Below, in pieces: positions 23,288 to 35,400 of a stretch of DNA of 64,000 nt (the first letter of the stretch is position 1; the number at the start of each line of letters is the position of its first letter). Both the position numbers and the translations under genes were made by a program. The notes beneath the pieces are model-generated. The model was not told the origin of the DNA. It did no database searches and saw nothing but the letters and a program-made list of their open reading frames with translations. Source of the DNA: Dermatemys mawii (Eukaryota > Chordata > Testudines > Dermatemydidae); the NCBI GenBank assembly GCA_007922305.1, contig ML677365.1, positions 14,004,506 through 14,068,505 of the forward strand, read 5' to 3'.

Positions 23288-23914
23288 TGTGATAGGATGG
23301 TCCACTCACTGCTCCCTGGCACTTCCTTGTGGCTCATCTGGGGAATTAGCTCTGCCTCTGGTCAAACAATCCTTTCTGCAGTGACTTATCCATCATTTCA
23401 CTCACTAACTCGGTAGTTTCTAATGCACTGTTCTCAACAGCAGTGTTCTCTTCATAGCTTAGCGCTTCGACCAAGCCACGTTACAGTTCTCCCCACTTTG
23501 GGGATATCGCAAGCCCTTTGGGACAAACTGTCCCAGACAGTCCCTCTTCCCATTGCCTGGGTTATGTCTCTCTCCCAGAGGCTAGTAGAGAAACCCAGGC
23601 CCACTCTCTATATGTGATTCCACTCCAGGGACCCTCAACCCAGCAGCTATAGGCTTTTACTCTCCCAGCCCTTAATGTTCCTTCCCCAGACTGCTTACTG
23701 ACCTTCCCCATTGTATCAGGGAGTGCAACTACAAGTCTCCTTCCCCAGCCTGCCAACTTCCTCTCTTGGTAGATCCTGATCAGCTCCTAACCCCAAGCTG
23801 AATTTCATCTGTAATTAGGCCATAGCATGCCATAGGTTTCCTCCAGGTGCAGCCTAAGGTTAATTGACCTAATTTACCCCTTCAGGCCTTGTGTAGGGCA
23901 GACACCCCACCACA
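23288..23914 (+). mobile_element. Solo LTR of a Ty3/Gypsy-type retrotransposon
   Basis: It begins TGTGATAGGATGGTCCACTC and ends ACCCCACCACA, so has the TG...CA ends of an LTR. It is flanked by AGAAG and GGAAG, a likely 5-bp duplication with one mismatch. The pyrimidine-rich body with CCCTGGCACTTCC and GGAATTAGCTCTGCC matches a common turtle LTR. No internal retrotransposon genes adjoin it. Confidence 0.75.
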
Positions 23915-24099
23915 GGAAGCTAAAAATTAGCCATGCCTTTTCATTACTGCTGCCTGGATGGAGGGATCAGAAAACAATGATTCTGGACAGCAGTGAGAAG
24001 AGAGCTTGACTGTACATTACCATTCAGTTCTAGCACATAGAATCCATGGCTTCTAACAAGTACTCTTTGCACGGGTCTAGTTGAAGATTTGAAAAATCT

Positions 24100-24660
24100 C
24101 CACCTTGTCACCTGAAGTGAATATTAACCCCATCCTCATAAATGTCCACTGGCTTTCTAATCATTTCAGACTCCAGTACAAAAATCCTCCTCTTTCTTCA
24201 AGACCCTCAATGGACTTGCACCACCCCATCCAAATGCTACCTTTGCTCTAACCCAATTTCCAGCTGCTCAAACATCAGACTTTTGTTTGACCTTTTCCTG
24301 TCTCTTCACGGTGAATGGTAAAGTATTCTGTACACCTATGGCTTTTCTCTTCAGATCCTGTCCCAAAACTTCACTTCTCTTTGGCCTGTAATTCCAAATC
24401 ATCTCTAGCAAAACAACTAATCCCTGCTCTTTGAGCTCCCAGTTTTCCTGGACTCAGGCATCATCCCTGAACCTTGGCCTTTGTACTCATTTTAAAATCA
24501 TATCCCCATCATGTCTTCCTGCGTGTTATATTGATATCTGTACACGCTGTTCATATTTGCATATATGGACTGTAATTGACTATGTATTATATTGTGATCC
24601 ACTAAAGACAGTGTTGTATAAACACTTCGGATCAACTAACTGACAATTCTACTTGTGAAA
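24100..24660 (+). mobile_element. L2-like LINE fragment, reverse transcriptase C-terminal region
   Basis: The wording TGTCCACTGGCTTTCTAATCA, CTTCAAGACCCTCAATGGAC and TTGCACCACCC corresponds to the conserved L2 RT end (HWLP...F.YKIL.LTFK.LNGLAP). Stops and frameshifts occur throughout. The 3' part has the TATTATATTGTGATCCACTAAAGAC wording of an old LINE tail. Confidence 0.55.
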
Positions 24661-25084
24661 TACAAAGACACTTTTTATTCAGAAAATAATTTATTGCTCT
24701 TATTTTCTCTTACATACTGCTTATCAGTTGCAGTGATCCTATGATTACTACCTATTTGTGCTCAAACTAGCCTAGCCAGAAGCTTGCCAACTTTAACTAA
24801 ATTGAAAAGAAATAAATGTTTAACTGAGAAGTGAGACATTAACTATGAGAGGTAATAATGTCCATAAGCATGTTAGTCTCCTCCAATAGCTTATTCTTCT
24901 CCCTTAAAACTGTTTCAGGTTGAACCATGAAGCACTGACTGTAGAAGCCAGAAGTTAGAAAAGAAGGAGCACTAGCCCAGTGAGTTGCAGCCTAGAGTTC
25001 TTACTCCAAAAATCTGCCACTAAACTCTGGGCCTTGAAAATCTGTCCCAGACGAATTATCTAGGGGTTCATATTGCAAAGATGC

Positions 25085-25190
25085 TTTTGCATTTAAGGCA
25101 CTGGACTGGAACCTACAGAATCATGGGCAATTCCTGGCTCTGTCACAGATTTTCTGTGTGACATGGGCAAGTACTTAGATTTTGTTTACT
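25085..25190 (+). repeat. tRNA-derived SINE fragment
   Basis: The strings AAGGCACTGGACTGGAACC, ATTCCTGGCTCTGTCAC and TGTGTGACATGGGCAAGT follow the order of the Cry/MIR-type SINE head and core. The tail is lost. Confidence 0.6.
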
Positions 25191-27054
25191 GTGAGGCTTG
25201 ATTCTCCTCCCTGTCCCTCCAAGAACAGAATAGGCGTAGTTGTCAGTCTGCTGCTGAATTTCAAATTCTAAAAAACAGTAAAATTGTAACCTGGTTACAC
25301 TGTATACATTCCCACTAATTTCAGACTTCCCATGGCTTTATCATACAGAGACAAACTCAGATGGCTGGGAAGAGGTGTGGGAGACCAGATTTTGACCTTG
25401 ATGGTATGCACATGTATTCCTTATTTTGACTTTATCCTTTCCCAGCTGATCTACCCCTGAATTCAGGGCCTAGAGACGGCACCCACAAGAACCAGCAGTG
25501 TAAGATAAGATGTTCCTTATCGAGGAACCCACAGCCAAAAGACAAAAAAGTAGTGAAGTAATTTCTTTTTGTATCTTCCACTAGTAAGATCACTTGCAAA
25601 AAAACCCCAACTCAGATATTATTATTATTTAAAAGCAATAAAGACGACACTTCCTGAAAATTCTAAATCTCACTCCATATAAGAGTCTGAAGATTTCCTT
25701 ATCTTGTGGTAAAACTAGCAGTTTTAAAATTTGTACATAGATTAACAAATCCATTATTCTCACTGATACCTATAATCCCCCAAATTAGAGCTACCGATAC
25801 TCCCAACCAGATCACTAAAATACCAGAGGACTAAGGGGGACAAGATAAGAGGCCATAAATATTTGATGAGTGTAACTACCAAAGAAGGAGATTTAGGGAG
25901 GGACAGGGGGCTATACCAACTAGAAATGGGTTGTAGCAGTGGACACTGATCATCCAAAGCCACATTCTAATTGACTATTTGAATCTTTCTGTTAGTGAAT
26001 GGCTGTAATACTGGCTCCCAACAGTGCACTGCTTGGATCTCCGTAATAAATCACACAAACAAAACCCCTGCTCCCATTATGTTCAATGGATTGGTACAAG
26101 GCTGGAAAATGTTGGATAACAAAGGATAAGATGCCCTGTGGGGAGGAAGGGTGAAGAGAGGTTGTTTAGGGTGAGAGGAAAGAATGAGGGACAGAAAGGG
26201 TGGGGGAGGGAAATGATAGTTTTAAATTTCTGCTGCCCTTCAAGCCTAGAGCTTCTTTAACATTTCAGCAGCAATTTCTGAAAGTGTTGTTCCACTCACA
26301 ATCAGCTGTATAAGCTAAATTGTGAATGGCTCAATATACCACATTTCATTTGTATACAAGAGTCCAAATTGACTGCTGGCCTACAAACTGATATCAAATA
26401 GCAGCTGAGTTTCAATAGATAAGGGTGTATGGTAGCAGAGGAAACAAACAAAAAATACCCACAAACAGAGAGAGATTGAGAGAAAGGGATTGAAAAAAAA
26501 TATTAAACAAATATTCAAAAAATTAGTGATGGATACTTAGTGTCTCCCCATACTAGTTTCTCCTATATTGACATATGAAAAAGGGTTCTAATAAAGAATG
26601 ACACATATATTCCAAAACTGCTTAAGAGGGATAAAAAAAAAAAGGTAAAATAGCAATAAGCTATGCCAAAGGTGTTCACCAATCTTTCACTAGTGCAGAA
26701 CTTATGAATTTTTTCAGCAAAGAGAAAAATTAGGGCACATATTTAAGATACATTTCATGACAGATCTATCTGGCTGTGGAACAAACTCCCAAAAGAAGTG
26801 GAGAAAGCCCCATCACTAGGGACATTTTAAATGTGACTGAACCAAACCCTAGAAAAAGTACTATAGGGAACAATCCTTTATTGTTAGGAAAATGGAGTGG
26901 ATGTTCTATTAGTGTGGCTACGGACACTGGTTGCTTGAAGTCATATTCTGAGTGGCCAGCTGATCTTTTCTGATTATGTTCCATAGTGGTGCACAATTGG
27001 AATCAATGCAATTTTCCACAATTATATTTCTGAGTGAGTTCTTTAGATATTATG
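25191..27054. other. Intergenic, nothing recognised
   Basis: No gene, RNA or repeat family that I can support. Confidence 0.4.
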
Positions 27055-29060
27055 TCAGTGCATAACAACTGCCAGATTGGATCAGACCTCAGGTCCATCT
27101 AATCTAGTATCTTCTCTCTGCCAGTGGCCTGGAGCAGATGCTTCAGACAAAGATGTAAGAGCCCTGCGTTAGGCAGCTGGGGTCTAATCTGCCCTCCACT
27201 TTAGGTTTCATCCTAATCTCTAATAGCTAAAGATTGTCTTAAACACTGAAGCTTGAGCTTTAATAGTCCTTCCACATTTTTTATCATCATAACTTTGGAT
27301 ATTCTTGTTATCCATGTAAATGTCTGATTCCTATTTGAATTTTACTAAATCCTAGGCCTCAAGGCCTTTCAGGCAATAAATTCCCCCATTTAATTAGGTG
27401 CTGTACGAAAGTGTTGATCAGTTTTGAAATTCCTACCTTTTCATTGCATTTAAATTATGTTCTTGTCTTATGAGACAGGGAGAAGCCGACATATCTTCTT
27501 TAGGCCACTCAATGTATACACTTTTAATATGTTCCCTATGATTCATTTCTTTTCTGAGGTAAGCAATCCCAAGCTTTTCCATTTCTCTTCATATGAGAAT
27601 TTCCAAGTCCCCTAATCATTCCTATCACCCTTCTCTGAACTCTGTGATATTAGCAGACCAGGTGCCAACTCTTGCCGAAGTTCCCATGCATCCATTGAAC
27701 ATGGACAAATACGTAGCTGGAAGAAATCTAGCTAGTATGTTAAGTATTATTAAAATAGCTATTAGAATTATATAACCATGTGTAGACTTTACTGAATGCT
27801 CGTGAGTTGCTGCATGTATTAATCTCACTTATAACATCTGTATCTCATACTGCAAGGTAATATTTAATTGGTTGTACTGTGAGCATCTGTGACTGTATAA
27901 GTCACCAGACAGGACAGAGACAAACTAGTCTGAAGTGCAGATCTCCAAAAGAAGGTGTTATGTCCTGCCTAAAGGGAAAAGTCCATTGACATCAGATGGT
28001 CTATGGTGGGACACTGAAGGGGACCTAAATGTGAAGATGAGTCATGCAAGTGGATTCCTTCCATCAGCTGAATTTTCAGCTCAGAGCATAAGGAAAGAGG
28101 GGGATGGAAATTCCGAACAAGAAGGAACTGGATCTCTGTGCTGCAAACTTGGGGAGGGTGAGGCAAGGTTTCCTAGACATAAACAAGAGATCCCCAGCTG
28201 CCTAACTTAATGGACATGTACAAATTACTTATCACAGAAACATCTATTACAATCTTAAATTTCAAAAGGTAACTCGTGTGTACATGTTTACTTGCTTCAA
28301 CCTTGCAAATAACTTGTTTCCTTTTCCTATTTAATAAATCTTTATATAGTTTATTATAGGATTGGCTACAAGCATTGTCTTTGGTGTGATATCTAAAATG
28401 CAATTGATCTGGGGTGACTGGTTCTTTGGGACTGAAATTAACCAGAACATCACTATGATTCTTGGTGTAAGGGATCAGCTATCACAAAGGTACGCTCACC
28501 TGGGTGGTAAAATAGATCAGACTATCCAAGCATACGTAATCTGTGACTATGTTCAGTACCTGAAGAGTTTACAGTTGATGGTTGGTTGGTGAAATCTAAG
28601 TATAGAACTCACAACCAGTTTGGCATTTGTGCCCTGGCTCTTAACACTCTGCCTTGAGGTTCGTACTCAGGCTCTTGAGTCACTGACTGCAGGCAGCATT
28701 ACACGCCCTTTAATTGTACAATATCCTTTTGGAGATGGGGTGACTTGCACTGAACCCAGTACTCCCAAAGAGGTCATTCCTTTGCTTTTATAGGATGGCA
28801 TTATACTATTCACCATATTATCCTCATCCCCTTCTGTTTGCATCCTAACATCTTGTTTGCTTTTTTTGAGCATAAGTGCACATTAAGCAGAGTCTTCATT
28901 GAGCTCCAGACAGTGACGCCTAGGATCCTTTCCTGAGCTGATATGTTCATTTGAGACTCTAATGTGTACAAGTAGTTTACTTTTTTCCTTCCAAAGTGCA
29001 TTACTTTGTATTTATTAACAATGCACGAGTCCAAGTTCCAAATTCCTAATGCTGTTTCTT
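27055..29060 (-). mobile_element. CR1 LINE split by a ~1-kb insertion
   Basis: The right-to-left CR1 text is in two parts. Part 27055-27645 starts with AGATTGGATCAGACCTCAGG and TCCATCTAATCTAGTATC, the CR1 3' end in reverse, and runs to CACCCTTCTCTGAACTCTG. Part 28704-29060 resumes with TATCCTTTTGGAGATGGGG and ends in CCAAAGTGCATTACTTTG. Together they are consecutive CR1 sequence, so 27645-28703 is a later insertion. Confidence 0.75.
27645..28703 (+). mobile_element. LTR-like insertion inside a CR1
   Basis: It interrupts a continuous CR1 copy. It begins TGATATTAG and ends GCAGCATTACA (TG...CA), contains an AATAAA at 28331-28340 followed by a T-rich stretch, and includes CACCAGACAGGACAGAGACAA, wording I associate with endogenous-retrovirus-like LTRs of turtles. 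A clear 5-bp duplication is not seen, so the exact borders are uncertain. There are no retroviral genes. Confidence 0.5.
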
Positions 29061-29159
29061 CTTAGAAACAATAGGCAAGAGTTCATCCTCAGTTGCTAAA
29101 TCCAGAGATATTTCACTAGAGTGTAACTGAGGATGGAATGGCTGCACCATGAGGTTCTC

Positions 29160-29245
29160 AGCTCTGTATGCTACTCAGCTTAAGCAGTAGGGACTCATGT
29201 TTTCATTGCTGGAGGTCCCTGGTTCAAACCTTGGTGTCAGCTGCC
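29160..29245 (+). repeat. tRNA-derived SINE head
   Basis: An A-box-like CTACTCAGCTTAAGCAGTAGG and a good B-box GGTTCAAACCT at 29221-29231 lie in the spacing of a polymerase III promoter. The stretch before the B-box, TCATTGCTGGAGGTCCCT, is tRNA-like. It is too diverged from a tRNA to be a functional tRNA gene. Confidence 0.5.
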
Positions 29246-30544
29246 AGGATGATCATCATACCTTCATATGTGATAGGACATTGTACGTCATCTTCAAAAG
29301 CAGTGACAAAACCACGTTTCTTCCTGTGGAGAGAAATGGAGAAGGAATTTCATGTGATAAATGTTAATATTTGTTTTATGTATCTCTGGAAGGCATAGAT
29401 ATGCCACAGTGTTAGGCATAGTGTAAGAACCAGAAGAGAATAAAACAGTGTGATTTACGTGATACGTAGACCTCATGCTGGTTCCTGTACAGGAATATGA
29501 TCTATTCTAGACCCATTTTTTCAAACATTACAGCTTAGATCACCAGTAAATTACTGAAAGCCCATTTTATGACTGGCAGGTTTATTGTATGACTCCTTGA
29601 TAGTACCAATGGTAACATTACCACCCAAATCCAGTTCTTCATTTACACCCCAAAGTGGCCTAATTAGTTTAGTCAATCTAATTCCAGAGAAAGAACATTG
29701 TTCTTTCATTTTGCATCTCAGCTTGCATTTAATGTTGTCACACCAACTCGAAAAACAGGAATAAACTGATTCTCCCCCAAGAATGTTAATGACCCCCAAA
29801 CAACATCAAGCTGCCTGGTTTTAAAACCAATCTCCACTTGATCCAAGAACCTACTAGGCTGCATAATTCCCAATTTAATATAGCAGGTGCTCAGGCACTG
29901 CACTAATGGAGGTCATAATAGAACAATCCATGAACTTACATCGTGCTCATGTGACACCTATTAAAGACTTCTAGACTCCTCTTCCTTCTCATCAGAATGT
30001 GCAAATTTGCTTGCAGCCCTTCAGACTCAGCCTGGACTCGGATTCAAGCGAGGTTCTATTCATCTCACATATTTATCATCACTAACAAAGGCTCTGCAGA
30101 TCAAATTAAAGCCCATAGTGACACCTTCGCAAACCCACTGCCTTCAGTGAGTTTACAAAGGTGTAACAACTGGAACTTTTCACACATAAGACAGGAAAGA
30201 ACAGAATCCAGCTTTCTTTCTCAGCTGTATTAGCTCTGCAGTTCTAACAGGAGTAAAAAGCATTATAAACCTACTTTTGTCACTCAGGCAACTAGATAAT
30301 CTGAGTAAGAAGTTGTTTTATATCATTTCTTTTCAGAAAATAACTGCATGTTAAGGTTACAATTTATGGCTTCTATGATATTTATTTGCAAATATTTGTT
30401 GTGTGTCTGAAGAAGTGGGTTTTTTTACCCACAAAATCTTATACCCAAATAAATCTGTTATTTTTGTTTGCAATGGTATGTTAAAATTCCATTGTTTTTC
30501 TTTATTGCTTTCTTTTGTTTGCAAACAAACATTTGAAAATATTT
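29246..30544. other. Intergenic, nothing recognised
   Basis: No gene or repeat family supported. Short frames on both strands show no domain. Confidence 0.4.
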
Positions 30545-30714
30545 CCTCTCATGGACTGGTAACTGGTTAAAAGATAGGAAACAAAGGGTATGAATAAATG
30601 GTCAGTTTTTGAAATGGAGAGAGGCAAATAGTGGTGTTCCACAGGCATCTGTACTGGGTCCAGTCTTATTCAACATATTCATAAATGATCTGGGAAAAGG
30701 GGTAAAACAGTGAG

Positions 30715-30996
30715 GTGGCAAAATTTGCAGATGATACAAAACTACTCAAGATAGTTAAATCCCAGGCAGATTGTGAAGAGCTACAAAAGGATCTCTCCAA
30801 ACAGAGTGACTGGGCAACAAAATGGCAGATGAAATTCAGTGTTGATCAATGCAAAGTATTACACATTGGAAAACACAATCCCGAATATACATATACAATG
30901 ATGGGGTCTAAATTAGCTGTTTCCACTCAAGAAGATCTTGAACTCTTTGTGGATAGTTCTCTGAAAACCATCTACTCAAAGTGCAGCGGCAGTTGA
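30715..30996 (+). pseudogene. CR1 reverse transcriptase remnant
   Basis: 93 codons encode KFADDTKLLKIVKSQADC followed by LQKDLSKQSDWATKWQMKF, the palm-to-thumb region of CR1 ORF2. FADD, the metal-binding catalytic motif, is intact. Upstream palm motifs are in another frame and the endonuclease is missing. It is a relic inside the CR1 at 30545-32119; downstream sequence is 3' UTR and a MITE. Confidence 0.8.
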
Positions 30997-31039
30997 AAAA
31001 AGCAAACAGAATCTTGGGAATCATTAAGAAAGGGATAGA

Positions 31040-31440
31040 TTGGAGTGGCCAACATGAGCCTGAGAAGGAGCCAGAATTTACCAGTGTACATTGCCAAAGA
31101 GCCCCTCTCCCGCCCTCCTCCTTTCAGCACCTCCCACCCACCAGCAGCACCTCTCCCTCCTTCCCTGCACCTCTCAATCAGTTGTTTTGTGGTGTGCAGG
31201 AGACTCGGGATGGAGGAGGAGAAGCGAGAGCCTGGCTGGTTCAGGGGAGGGTGTAGAAAGGGGTGGAGTGGGGGCCAGGCCTTTGGCAGAGCCAGAGGTT
31301 GAGCAGTGAGCATGCCCTAGCACATTGGAAAGTTGGTGCTGGAAGCTCCAGCACCGCAGTCGGTGCCTATACAAGGAGCTGCACATTAAAACTTCTGAAG
31401 AGCTGCATGTGTCTTCAGAGCCACAGGTTGGCCACCTCTG
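31040..31440. mobile_element. hAT-like MITE inside the CR1
   Basis: The left end GGAGTGGCCAACATGAGCC and the right end GGCTCTGAAG-type inverse (AGAGCCACAGGTTGGCCACCTCTG) are inverted. Flanks GGGATAGA and GGGACAGG are an imperfect 8-bp duplication. The interior contains CAATCAGTTGTTTTGTGGTG and GGAGACTCGGGATGG, shared with the partial element at 63735-64000. The frames within it (about 100 codons) are not genes. Confidence 0.75.
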
Positions 31441-32367
31441 GGACAGGACAGAAAATATCATATTGCCTCTATATAAATCCATGGCACACCCACACCTGGA
31501 ATACTGCGTACATATGTGGTCGCCTCATCTCAAAAAAAAAATATTAGAATTGAAAAAGGTTATGAAAAGAGCAATAAAATGATTAGGAGTATGGAGGGTC
31601 TGCCATATGAGGAGAAGTTAATAAAACTGGGACTTTTCATCTTGGAAAAAAAATGACTAAGAGGAGATATGACAGAAGTCTATGAAATTATGACTAGTGT
31701 GGAGAAAGGAAGTGTTATTTACTACTGCTCTTAACACAAGAACTAGGGGCCACCAAATGAAATTAATAGGCAACAGGCTTAAAACAAAAGGAAGTATTTT
31801 TTCACACAACACACAGTCAGTCTGTGGAACTCTTTGCCAGAGGATGTTGTGAAGACCAAGACTATAATAGGGTTAAAAAAAGAATTATATTAATTAATAG
31901 AGGATAGATCCATCAATGGCAATTAGCGAGGATGGGCAGGGATGTTGCCCCTAGCTTATGTTTGCTAGAAGCTGGGAATGGGTGACAGGGGATGGATTAA
32001 TTGATGATTACCTGTTCTGTTCATGCCCTTTGGAGTATCTGGCATTGGCCACTGTCAGATGACAGGATACTGGGCTAGATGGACCTTTGGTCTGACTCAG
32101 TATGGCTGTTCTTATATTCAAATAAATTGACCTCCTCTATCAGATAATGTCTGAAGTATCCTCAGTATGGACATCTGCAACGAAGATATGCATTAATACA
32201 TCACTCCATATCCAAAGTCATCTGAAGGTGAGACTACAAGGGTTACATTAACAGGACTTCAGGTTGTACTGGTTCATTGAGTCTTCTGAGGAGGATGTGT
32301 GTATTGTTTCTTTAAGACTTCAGGAGGAAGCCAAGCAGGAAAGAGAGGTTTGGAGAAGGTTCTAGGC

Positions 32368-32455
32368 CAGTGGTTTTCAACGCTTTTTTTGTTTGCAGAC
32401 CCCTAAAATTGTCAGATGAAGGTGTGGATCCCTTTGGAAATCTTAGTCTGTGAAT
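32368..32455 (+). mobile_element. hAT end fragment
   Basis: CCAGTGGTTTTCAACGC followed by TTTGCAGACCCCTAAAATTG is the start of a common hAT-type element (terminal CAGTGGTTTTCAACC). Only one end is seen. Confidence 0.55.
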
Positions 32456-32689
32456 GCCGCAATGGGTCCTAGACAGAAGCTTTTCAGTGAAGCAGAGGGA
32501 TCAAGAATTTGCATAGCTTTAGGAGTAATACTCCTCACCTTATCCCAATTCATCACTGAACAAGGAAAATGTAAAGGAGGAGTTCTTTCTGTGATTTTTT
32601 TTTTACACCATTGTCACATGACATGGTGTTCGCAGTTGATTGGTTTTGAGCCAATACAAACAGAAGGAAGAGAAAATCCAAAAAATGAC

Positions 32690-32995
32690 TGCCCCAAAAG
32701 GTTTTTAGTTTGATCAGCTGACCAAATATCCTGAGAGGAAGGAACATGGCAGTAGATTCCAAAGCACAGCCAAGCTTGCCACAGAGAGTGATGAAATACA
32801 GATCTGCTTGTTAATCTACATCATGAGGAATGAAGCTAGAAATATTTATAAATCATTAATCTTTGCTGAGGAAGGAGATTGGAATAACTATGACACCTTC
32901 TTAAAAAGGTATGAATGTTCAATTCCAAAAAGGAATGTAATATACAAACAGGCACACTGTTTACTGAAGGATGCATTGAAGCCTTTGTAAGGGTA
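32690..32995 (+). pseudogene. Ty3/Gypsy gag-like fragment
   Basis: The frame from 32808 reads MLIYIMRNEARNIYKSLIF, then DWNNYDTFLKRYECSIPKRN and VIYKQAHC. This matches the capsid region of turtle Gypsy gag proteins (LLY.MG.EA..I...F ... Y..VL..FD..F.PK.N.I..R..F). It ends soon after and no protease or RT follows. It is an isolated relic; a related RT scrap is at 36351-36690. Confidence 0.6.
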
Positions 32996-33141
32996 CTATA
33001 ATGTACAAGTACAGCCTTGTGACTTTGATTTCAATAAAGAACATATAAAAGACCATCTAGTAATTATGATTTTAAGCTAGGAACTGTCAGAAAATTACAG
33101 TTAGTGTCTGACTTAACTCTACAACAGGCAGTGCCGTAAGC

Positions 33142-34265
33142 ATAGAATCATAGAACTGGAAGGGACCTTGAGAGGTCATCTAATCCAGTCCCCTGTACTC
33201 ATGGCAGGATTAAGTATTATCTAGACCATCCCTGACAGTGTTTGTCTAACCTACTCTTACAAGTGTCCAATGATGGAGACTCCACAACCTTCCTAGCCAA
33301 TTTATTCCAGAGCTTAATCACCCTGACAGGAAGATTTTCCCAATGTGCATCCTAAACCTTCCTTGCTGCAATTTAAGCCCATTGCTTCTTGTCCTATCCT
33401 CAGAGGTTAAAATAAAAATTTTTCTTCTTCCTCCTTGTGAACAATCTTTTACAAACTTGAAAACTGTTAACATGTTCCCCTCGCAGTCTTCTCTTTTCCA
33501 GACAAAACAAACCCATTTTTTTCAATCTTGCTTCACAGGTCATGTTTTCTAAACCTTTAGTCATTTTTGTTGCTCTTCTCTGGACTCTCTCCAGTTTGTC
33601 CACATCTTTCCTGAAATGTGGCAGCCAGAACTGGACACAATACTCCAGTTAAGTCCTAATCAGCATATAGCAGAGCGAAGAATTACTTCTCGTGTCTTAC
33701 TTACAACACTCCTGCGAATACATCCCAGAAGGATGTTTGTTCTTTTCTGCAACAGCATTACACTGTTGACTCATATTTAGCTTGTGATCTACTGACACCC
33801 AGATTCCTTTCCACATTACTCCTTCCTAGGCAGACATTTCCCATTTTGTATGTGTGCAACTGGTTGTTCCATCCTAAGTGGAGTACTTTGTATTTGTTCT
33901 TACCGAATTTCATTATATTTACTTTAGACCATTTCTCTAGTTTGTCCAGATCATTTTGAATTAACCCTAGCCTCCAAAGTATTTGCAACCGCTCCCAGCT
34001 TGGTATAGTCCACAAATGTTATAAGTGTGCTCTGTATGCCATTATCTAAATCACTGATGAAGATATTGACTAGAACCAGACCCAGAACTGATCCCTGCTC
34101 ATTATGCCCTTCCAGCATGACTGCGATCCACTGATAACTATTCCCAGAGAGTAGTTTTCCAACCAGTTTTGCACCCACCTTATAGTACCTCCATCTAGAT
34201 TACATTTACCTAGTTTGTTTATGAGGATACCATTTCACACGACAAAAGCTTTATAAAAGCATAAC
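33142..34265 (-). mobile_element. CR1 LINE 3' copy
   Basis: It starts with the reverse of the CR1 terminus (CATAGAATCATAGAACTGGAAGGGACC) and continues through ACTCCACAACCTTCC, CTCTTCTCTGGACTCTCTCC, and TTCCAACCAGTTTTGCACCCACC near 34166. The reverse-strand frames encode pieces of the RT C-terminus (SVLGLVLVNIFISDLDNGIQ in 34178-33951). The copy is long but broken by stops. Confidence 0.88.
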
Positions 34266-34456
34266 AGACATGCTGAAACTATAGGAGTCTCGCATAGACT
34301 AGAGATTTGCAGATCTTCCTAAGGGGCTGCTGGGAAAACCCCTAACATATGGGGAAATTCCCTCCAACTGGCTGCTATAAGCTATTCCTCAGATTCCTGC
34401 TCCCTGGACAAAAGCAGTCAGTCAATCAAAACTGCTCCATAGACTGATGTATTCCT

Positions 34457-34504
34457 TAGAAGCATTGCTTACTCCCTGTGCTAAGGGAGTAAGCAATGCT
34501 TCTA
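34457..34504. repeat. Perfect 21-bp inverted repeat with 6-nt loop
   Basis: Arm 34457-34477 (TAGAAGCATTGCTTACTCCCT) is exactly complementary to 34484-34504, with loop GTGCTA. The flanks do not pair. It is not part of any element I can name. Confidence 0.95.
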
Positions 34505-34751
34505 TCTCCCAGTTCATGTGGTGGGACCCCTGTACTTCAAGAGCCAGCTGGCAAGCAGCTGATCCCAGGCTTCTTGTACTGTCAACCCCAGTATAAAGCC
34601 CTCTGCCTGCTGTATCGCCCCTTCCCCAAGGGAAAGAGGGGTTGGGGGAAAAAAACTCTGCCCTGCTGCCACCTCCAGAGGTCTGGGAGAAGGTGAATAG
34701 TCTTGACCTGCTTCCCCTATCCACCTTCTAAAAGGATACAATTAGAGGGAG

Positions 34752-34957
34752 GGATACTAATTATATTAGGGAAGAAATCATTATGTGTTGTAGAGGGAGG
34801 GTGGTAGAATCTTCATCCTTAGCAGTTTCTAAGGCCCGGCTTGTCAAAGGCCCTGGCTGGGATGATTCAGTTGGTGTTGGTCCTGCTTTGGGCAGAGGGG
34901 TGGACTAGATGACCTTCTGAGGTGTCTTCCAACCCTAATCTTCTATTATTCTATGAG
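34752..34957 (+). mobile_element. CR1 LINE 3' tail
   Basis: GGGTGGTAGAATCTTCATCC, GTTTCTAAGGCCCGGCTTG, GTGGACTAGATGACCTTCTGAGG and TCTATTATTCTATGA follow CR1 3' UTR order to its terminus. Confidence 0.85.
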
Positions 34958-35400
34958 GAAAAGAGAAAGATATTTTGGGGTCATTCTCTGTCCACCCCTT
35001 CTCTCTCTCACCTGTTTTGTGTTTTCCTGTTCTGTTTTTATGCAAATCTATAAGTGCAAGTTTCTATAATTTTAGAAATGCTTGATCTACTGGTTTTTGC
35101 TTCCTGGATGTTGACAAGTATGCCTGACAGTCTGAGATAGTGAAAACACAAGTCATCCAGCAAGCAAACTGAAGATGCATGGTGCAAAAAAGCAGCAAAG
35201 AAAAAAATTCTCTTGAGGAAAAAAGGAAGCCCCCTGTAAAGGGGATATACGCTTCTTGAGCACTCCCTACTGCTGCATGCAGTACTGCAGTCCTTTTCCT
35301 GCTCCTGGAACCCCTTGTAGGTTGTGAAATTCACTTGGCAGCTCTTTACTGGCTCAATCCTCCAGCCAAGTCACAAAGTCCAACTACTCCCCTTCCAAGG

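Larger units (their letters stand above)
30545..32119 (+). mobile_element. CR1 LINE, long 3' copy interrupted by a hAT MITE
   Basis: The reverse transcriptase palm is present: [20 protein letters not shown] is encoded around 30630-30690 and KFADDTKLLK, with both catalytic Asp residues, from 30718. A frameshift separates them. The 3' UTR is complete, with CTGGGCTAGATGGACCTTTGG, CTGACTCAGTATGGCTG and the terminal TTCTTATATTC. A hAT-like MITE is inserted at about 31040-31440. The reading frame is lost afterwards. Confidence 0.88.

Noticed and set aside
29221..29231. Functional tRNA gene at the B-box
   Set aside because: The A- and B-box words are present, but no acceptor stem or anticodon arm can be folded; it fits a decayed SINE.
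34422..34741. Minus-strand frames of 75-100 codons
   Set aside because: They overlap a perfect hairpin and G-rich runs and show no domain.
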